DNA of 11,149 nt, from positions 1-11,149 of the forward strand of contig JAHBMJ010003345.1 of NCBI GenBank assembly GCA_018398765.1, written 5' to 3'. Below are positions 5,823 to 11,149 of this stretch, piece after piece. A program made the position numbers and the translations under genes. Below the pieces are notes generated by a model, which was not told the DNA's origin, ran no database searches, and worked only from the letters and a program-made list of their open reading frames with translations. The first letter of the stretch is position 1, and every line of letters begins with the position of its first letter. The stretch is from Chromera velia. Lineage: Eukaryota; Sar; Chromeraceae.

Positions 5823-6630
5823 GGGGGCCATATAAAAATTTATTTGCGTGCCAATGGCACGTAAACGGGCTCTACGGGGGGGGGAGGGGGTCTTTACATA
5901 TCATCGAGCCTTTTTTGGGCATTCACCTCAGTGGGGTCTGGTAGACAAGCCGTAAGTGCTCAATCTTAATCCCTATGGTTGCCATATAAAAGCTACCAAA
6001 TGGTTTTTCCAGATGTCATCTGGTTCTGAAGCACCAAGGGTCCAAAATTTTGAAAAATTGTCTGACATTTTCATTTCCCTTCCAGGATTCCCTCATCCTC
6101 CCCCCTGTATGACAAGTCTCCTCTAATGCCCTGCAGTGCTCTGCGTGGATACTATATTTGTTATGGGAAGAGGGAAGGGTGGTGGCAGCTTGATTGTCTG
6201 GGTTTGCCCCGAATTGAAAGAGGACTAGCTGGGCAACCGGGATGTCCTCGGGGGAATGTTTAGTGGAAATAATAAGCCGATCGAGGATTATACGTCCTCC
6301 CTTTTCATGTATCACAGGAAAGATGATCCAATACCTGCGCACTTTACCGTTTGATTATTAAATTGCATTGAACAAACTTGTTGTAAATGTATATCGATCG
6401 CATAATTTTTGCATAATGATTCAAATTTGGGTTTTTAACAAGTTTTTGACAAGTTTTTAACTTAAGTTTTAGTGGTTGTTCAACATGATTTTGGACTCTA
6501 AACGGTAAGAAAGTTAGTGTCATTTTTTTTTTTTTTTAAGAAAGACATTTACGTGCCGAAGCGAGAAGGTCTGGGAGGGGGGGGGGGGTTTGCATACCAT
6601 TGGCACTCAAATGAATTTTTACATAGCCCC
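5823..6630. mobile_element. Element D: 808-bp TA-flanked MITE-like element (mariner-type)
   Basis: Inverted ends of about 40 bp: the left begins GGGGGCCATATAAAAATT and the right, reversed, begins GGGGCTATGTAAAAATT. Both continue ATTTG-GTGCCAATGG, with roughly seven mismatches over 40 positions. TA lies directly outside each end (5821-5822 and 6631-6632), as for Tc1/mariner insertions. A second nested inverted pair, GGCACGTAAA, occurs near 5856 and in reverse near 6548. G-runs occur near both ends (around 5876-5890 and 6577-6588). The only ORF inside (6016-6342, reverse) starts at GTG, has 108 codons and resembles nothing I know. No transposase is seen, so it is presumably non-autonomous. Confidence 0.75.
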
Positions 6631-6632
6631 TA

Positions 6633-7321
6633 GTATGCTTAGTCCTTTAAGTTAACCTACTTGCCAGGCTTTTGAAATTTAGAAATAAATTTTGATAACC
6701 TTTTTATTTTTTATATAGCGCAACAAAAAAAAACTCATTCGAACGGTCATTTTATTTTTCAAGTTCTTCCAGTTTAATGTGTTGTCAATTTCTTTTGTAC
6801 ATCAATTTTATAGTATTACATTTTTATAAGTTAATACCAGGTAGACTCGTCTTCACGTAGTCTTTATTCGGCTTTAATAAGTATGACAGTATATATTAAA
6901 GCATTAATTCATATAGATTTTAGATTGAAGTTGCAATTTAGAATTCTATCATTTTACCCACTGTATGATATTTAAGTATGACTCACATACTAGTATAGTG
7001 GCAGTTCTTCTAATAAATGAATAGCGCTAACTTATCATCTAGCTTATCATAGTAAAGAGTGTGCGTATATGTGCATGCATGATCATGCATGTAGTAGTAC
7101 TAAGGGTGGTCGCTTGAAGACATATTAGAGGCAGACTGAGGTTCTGAGGCCTCTTCTGTCTCTTTCAAAGGTCCTGGTCGATGTTAGACCTGGTAGTGCA
7201 TCTAGGCATGACACCTACAGCTAGGCTCTAACTTCACTCACTGAATTCGAGTGGCCCTGCCAGTGCCCTTCAGTGAAGAGCTCTTAAGGGGGGATGGACC
7301 ATAAAGGGATTCGACATCCTT
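6633..7321. other. AT-rich intergenic region
   Basis: No gene is supported on either strand. Notable items are a perfect 18-bp palindrome CATGCATGATCATGCATG at 7074-7091 and another TGACTCA at 6979. Between about 7130 and 7310 the composition becomes more GC-rich, with small inverted repeats such as AGAGGC/GCCTCT around 7129 and CTTCACT/CAGTGAAG around 7233-7278. No RNA gene is recognised. Confidence 0.5.
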
Positions 7322-7631
7322 TTGTGTGTTTGCTTTGCGTGCACCGGTCCCGCTTTCTTCATCTCCCGGTCCTTCCCCCAATCTCCCAAATTCTCAAAAA
7401 ACACCTACCTCCCTTCCTCCCCTCCTCGCCGACGTCTGTTCATGAGTCAGACGTCGGGCAGTAGATCCGGAACAAAGATGCACTCACGCAAGCGGCACAC
7501 ATGCACAAACAGTGCGAGACAGGCGGTGAACGAGAAGAACGAAGAGGGTCGAAAAGGAGAAGAAGCAAAAACAGCACAGCCACAGCAGCCTCTTCTTTTC
7601 CTTGATCGACTGTGGGGTGGAAGATCAAAAC

Positions 7632-7770
7632 GAGAAGGAAGGAAGGAAGGAAGGAAGGAAGCAAAGAAGGAAGGACGGAAGGACGGAAGGAAGGAAGGAA
7701 GGAAGGAAGGAAGAAAGGGAGGAAGGAAGGAGGGAGGGAAGGAAGGAAGGAGGGAAGGAAAGAAGCAGAG
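7632..7770. repeat. GGAA polypurine microsatellite
   Basis: A GGAA/GGAC/GGGA tandem tract, nearly free of pyrimidines over about 140 bp. Long mirror-symmetric polypurine tracts can form triplex (H-DNA) structures. The several long open frames over it on both strands reflect the repeat and not a gene. Confidence 0.9.
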
Positions 7771-7871
7771 AAAAAGAGAGGGAGCAAAGGAAGAATAGGA
7801 GTAGACCAGCCGTGCAACATGATTCTCACTCTAGTTCAATTCAACGATGGCAACGCTGGGTTGAACAAGAA

Positions 7872-7873
<2 letters not shown>

Positions 7874-7913
<40 letters not shown>

Positions 7914-7945
7914 GTGTGTATTTGTGTGTGTGTGTGTGTGTGTGT
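7874..7945. repeat. GT dinucleotide microsatellite
   Basis: Two GT runs, the first of about 17 units and the second of about 11, separated by short imperfections (GCG and ATTT). Alternating purine/pyrimidine sequence of this length can adopt Z-DNA. Confidence 0.92.
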
Positions 7946-8518
7946 TTCTTTCGTGGGAATATGGGTGGGGTCTGTTTGTGAACAAAGAAGAAAGAAAGGT
8001 GAGAGAAGAGAAGAAGCGCGTCTTCTGATCGATCGACGAGTGCGTAGTTGCGTTGTTTGAGGGGCAGGAAAGAAAACATGCAGAGAGACATGTTCGTTTA
8101 GCTTATCCCCCCTTCTTCTCTTCTCTCTCTTCTCCCCTTCTCATTTCTTTTGATGGATTTGTTCGCTTTTGCACAAAGGAAGGAAGAAGCGGTCTGCATG
8201 TCCTGCTTTTGTTGGAAGATCGAGGCCTTCCTTCCTTTTTCGCATTAATTCCCTGTTACCTTTTCTTTTCCTATTCTCCGATCAATTCAGACCCTCTGTT
8301 CTCGGGCACTTCATTGGCACGGAGTTAATCCCCCCCTTTTCTTCTTCTTCCGAAGCCCTCTCTTTTGCACCTCAGCTCAACGTGAAGAAGACATGCAGAG
8401 AGAAATGGAGAAGGCGGATTCTCAATGCCAGCGTCACATGCATAGAAACTCATTTTCTCTAAGGATTCAAGGAGAACGGAAGAAAAAAAGACGTTCAAAC
8501 ATGCGAATCCATGCAAGA

Positions 8519-8521
<3 letters not shown>

Positions 8522-8552
<31 letters not shown>
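8522..8552. repeat. GA dinucleotide microsatellite
   Basis: About 15 uninterrupted AG/GA units, encoding Arg-Glu or Ser-Leu repeats in spurious frames. Confidence 0.9.
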
Positions 8553-8556
<4 letters not shown>

Positions 8557-9021
8557 CGAGTGCAAACAGTTATCAGATGGCCAATGAAACAGAGGACTCC
8601 CAAAAAGCCCTTCCCACCCACCCCCAGTGCTCCCCCCCTTTCTCGCCTTCCTTTCCCTGCCCGAGCCTGTTCCCTTCCAATTCCAGGACCCACTCTATCA
8701 TCCATCCAGACCCACCCCCATGCACCAGCATGATTCTTCTGGTCCCTGGAAACCTCGCCCCCCCCCCTTCTAAATGGATCCAGTACGGCAAAACGGACAA
8801 AACCGGCCGATCCGGGGACGGTCGTGTTGCTTCTTTGGTGATTTGCTTTTTCAATTGTCAAATTAATTTTCTCTCTCTGTCTGTCTTCCGCAACTTTTCA
8901 CCAAAGACGAAAGAGAGGGAGGGGGAGAGACTTGCTGCTCTTCTCAATTTGTGAATCTCGTTTTTGATGTTCTCTTGACCTAGGTCCCTTTGCCCGAATG
9001 GCGTTAATTGTTGCATTCTAA

Positions 9022-10975
9022 TTAATTGAAAATGGAAGACTGGAGGTGGGCGATCTTCATCTCCCGCGCACTTGCCGGGAAGCCCTGGTAGAACCCGTGG
9101 GTGTAGGGGAGGCCTTGGGGGTTCTCTCGGGGAGGGGGCTGGTAGGGGGGGGGGATGGCTCTCTTTCGGGGCGGCTCAGAGGGGGGGGGGACGAATGGAG
9201 GGTCCTTGTCAAAGACTGAACTAGAGTGGAGTTCCTCTTTCTTGCGCTGAGAGGCGGCCTTGTGACTAGGTTTTCCGTTCCTAGTGACGAGTCTCCTCTG
9301 TAATTCTAGTCCTGTGTCGAGAGGCTCAAATCCGTAGAGAGTAAAGTCTGATGAAGGTGGGGGGAGGGGCCTTCCAGGTCGTGCGGTCTGTCGACCGAAG
9401 AGATCGGACGAGAGGAATGCTTGTCGTCTTGCTTGTGCATCTTCCTTCGTGACTCTCTCTCTGCTGATGTTGGCGGTCTTCACTGATGCCTGCTTCTTCT
9501 CTTTCTCGCCATCATGAATTCCTGCTCTCCTTGCGGCACCTTCACCTTTAGCGTCGAGGTGATCGACCAGACCCGAGAGCAGCTCTCTGCGGTCCTCTGC
9601 TGTGAGAACGCTTCGGGCAGGCTGCTCGAGTCCCAGGATCTGAGAGAAGTTTTTCTCGGTTCGGAGACGGACCTCCTCCATCACCCGTCTCTCCTTTTCT
9701 TCTACTGTGAGGCCGGGTTGAGGGGGGGGGTCTGTTCGGGGTAGACCGCCTGAGTGGGGGGATTGGCGCAGTTCAATGTCTTTTCTTTCACGGGACATCT
9801 GTCCGGGGCCAGTGCCGTCCTTCTCGACGTACACACGAGGAACATACGGCAGCGGCTTGGGAGACCTTTCCTCGGGCAGGCAACCGACTGTGGGAAGGGG
9901 CACGGCAGGCATTCTCGAGAGGTCTGTTGGCTCCAGGGCACTGCCCCCCACCGGGCTAGCCAGGTGTGTCTTCTGTCGGGTGTTGGGGGGCGGTAGGGGG
10001 GCAGTGGGGTAGTTGTGTTCAGTGACCGCATCCACTGGAACCTCCTTCAGATCGGTCGGAGGGGGAGCAAATGAGTTCACAGGGGGGGGGTCACTCTTTG
10101 AGGTTTGGACGAATACTTTTCCTTCAGAAGGAAGATGGGGGCCTTTGGAGTAGATTCCCTGAATAGAGTCTTCATCGAGGAATCTCTGTTGAGGCATTAG
10201 GTCGTCTCGTGCCTTTCGCATTTCATCCGTCTCTGTCGAGTACAGACGGCCTTGTCCGAAGAGTTCGGATGATCTTTCAAATTTGCCCCGGCTGTGCGCG
10301 TCCATCCGGAGGTTCCCCTCCCACTGTCTCCCTCTGTACTTCTCCACTCCCGGGAAGTTCCAGGGGGCGGCTGTGGAGACTTTCCAGAATTCATTCGGCA
10401 GCTTCTCGTCCTTCACTGCCTTTGTGTATCTGCATGCGAGGGGTGGAAGGAAACACACAAAGATACACATTCACACATGTGCAAAGACTTACAGAGATGT
10501 GCCACCGAACAGGTTGGAAGGCCGGGACACGGGGACAGACAGACACTCCGATACATGTTTATCCATGCACGAATGCACAGAAAAATGCACGGAGGGACAC
10601 AGGAGGGGAAAGGAAAAGAAAGGACAGGAAAGGAAAGGAAAGAAAAGAGGGAAGAGGCCCACGTGACGAAAGGGCTGACCAGCTTTGTCAGGGACAAACG
10701 AATACATGCACACAAACTTTCGCACAGACATCCAATTTCTTCAGCAAAGACCTCCTGATCTCTCTCTGCCTGTAAGAGCAACGAACCCCTCCTCGAGGGT
10801 ATCTAGAGAAGTCAAGCAAATGCTGCGACTACCTCCTGAAACACACTAACTACTCCTTAGCCAATTGCTCTACAGAGCTACAGCCAGAGAGGCAACGAAC
10901 CCCCCCCCCGCCCCACCTGATGTGGTCCTCTTCCACCGGCGTGGGGTCTCCCAGCAGGCGTTCGTGTCCCCTCAT
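9022..10975 (-). CDS. Two-exon gene for a 488-aa proline-rich protein of unknown function
   Basis: Exon 1 (10975-10917) begins at an ATG and encodes MRGHERLLGDPTPVEEDHI plus two bases of an Arg codon. Exon 2 (10429-9022) supplies the third base and runs 1408 nt to TAA at 9024-9022. The phases match exactly (59 + 1408 = 1467 nt), giving 488 residues. The N-terminal 60 or so residues are the most conserved-looking part, with Trp at about 35, 43 and 56. The rest is charged and Pro-rich, with repeated PPP blocks (near the middle, RPLPPPSSDF, and PPPYQPPP close to the end). A short motif SS-D/E-LFG occurs twice (RSSELFGQG, LSSDLFGRQ), and a third HSSSVFD may be related. No signal peptide, membrane helix or enzyme motif is seen. 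It is probably a disordered scaffold or cytoskeletal-type protein, by composition only. Upstream bases stay open (QVTH before the Met), so an earlier start or exon outside the window is possible. Confidence 0.7.
10430..10916 (-). other. Intron of the proline-rich protein gene, 487 nt
   Basis: On the reverse strand the donor reads ATCAG|GTGGGG and the acceptor reads CGCATGCAG|ATACAC. It is a phase 2 intron that splits an Arg codon. The donor is followed by a G10 run (C-run at about 10900-10909 on the given strand). A pyrimidine-rich stretch (the reverse of the purine tract 10605-10652) lies well upstream of the acceptor. ORFs across this interval on both strands look spurious. Confidence 0.7.
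10605..10652. repeat. AGGAAA-type purine tract
   Basis: Imperfect short purine repeats (GGAAAGGAAAAGAAAGGA and similar) inside the intron of the reverse-strand gene. Confidence 0.6.
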
Positions 10976-10996
10976 GTGAGTCACCTGCGTGGAGGC

Positions 10997-11149
10997 GTGA
11001 GTGAGTGAGTGACTGAGTGAGTCAGTCAGTCAGTCAGTGAGTGAGTGAGTCAGTGAGTCAGTGAGTCAGTGAGTGAGGGAGTGAGGGAGTGAGGGAGTGA
11101 GGGAGTGAGGGAGTGAGGGAGTGAGGGAGTGAGGGAGTGAGGGAGTGAG
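10997..11149. repeat. GTGA/GTCA to GTGAGGGA minisatellite
   Basis: The first part (to about 11070) is a 4-bp GTGA/GTCA repeat. From about 11072 to the window end it becomes a regular 8-bp GTGAGGGA array that runs off the edge. It begins only about 20 bp upstream of the first identified ATG of the reverse-strand gene, so it lies in that gene's 5' region or in an upstream intron. Confidence 0.92.

Larger units (their letters stand above)
7322..9021. other. Low-complexity intergenic region
   Basis: Open frames exist here on both strands, but they translate simple repeats (KEGRKEGR, VCVCVC, SLSLSL, PSFLPS) and are not convincing genes. Strong purine/pyrimidine strand asymmetry is the main property, together with GGAA, GT and GA microsatellites and a C10 run at 8758-8767. 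A hairpin with a perfect 10-bp stem, CCGACGTCTG/CAGACGTCGG with a 9-nt loop, lies at 7429-7457. The 3' part should hold the polyadenylation region of the reverse-strand gene ending at 9022, though no AATAAA is evident. Confidence 0.5.

Noticed and set aside
7322-8060. Long overlapping ORFs on both strands rich in KEGR, VCVC or PSFLPS repeats
   Set aside because: They are translations of GGAA and GT microsatellites. Every frame is open because the repeat contains no stop, so openness is not evidence of coding.
8325-8954. ORFs on both strands around the GA repeat
   Set aside because: Low-complexity Ser-Leu/Arg-Glu runs and Pro/Gly-rich remainder, no consistent start or splice signals, no recognisable domain.
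9514-10031. Forward and second-frame reverse ORFs over exon 2 of the reverse-strand gene
   Set aside because: Shadows of the long reverse frame, which is longer, splices in phase and ends in a clean stop.
10209-10781. Forward and reverse ORFs spanning the exon 2/intron boundary of the reverse-strand gene
   Set aside because: Forward frames include His/Thr/Lys repeats from intronic CACA and GGAAA tracts. The reverse ones are Cys/Ser/Phe-rich translations of the same tracts.

Overview
This is a nuclear segment from a microbial eukaryote. Two genes carry GT-AG introns, one of them an ARF-family GTPase. Long G/C homopolymers, microsatellites and several short non-autonomous DNA transposons fill the rest. 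No bacterial operon structure is visible. A chromerid or other alveolate/stramenopile alga is a guess from general style only; nothing here proves a taxon.

Region 1 (1-3728) is the remains of an unrecognised protein-coding gene on the + strand. A largely coherent reading frame runs from about 619, through three in-frame TAG codons (1000, 1861, 1921), to a TAA at 3726. The last two TAGs fall inside a good candidate intron starting at 1771. Two unrelated short transposons sit in the coding sequence: element A (2087-2668) between exact copies of an 8-bp target duplication, GGATGAGA, and element B (3173-3671) between exact copies of ATGGAAGA. Removing each element plus one duplication copy rejoins the flanking codons exactly in frame. 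This is the strongest result in the window.

Region 2 (3782-5304): element C (3782-4515) has inverted ends, a near-perfect 8-bp duplication and sixteen CTAG motifs. It lies about 110 bp upstream of a damaged ARF gene (4629-5304). That gene lacks the usual myristoylated N-terminus and has what looks like a 4-bp CTAG insertion at the start of switch I. A cryptic splice donor could restore the frame, at the cost of deleting switch I.

Region 3 (5305-7321) is AT-rich and contains element D (5823-6630), with about 40-bp inverted ends directly flanked by TA, as in Tc1/mariner-type insertions. Region 4 (7322-9021) has no convincing gene and holds large GGAA, GT and GA simple repeats. Region 5 (9022-10975, - strand) is an apparently intact two-exon gene for a 488-residue, proline-rich, probably disordered protein of unknown function; its splice phase fits exactly. 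The window ends in a GTGAGGGA minisatellite.

The genes show no evidence of working together. The common theme is decay and rearrangement of a gene-poor region by several families of cut-and-paste elements, each with its own sub-terminal motif array.
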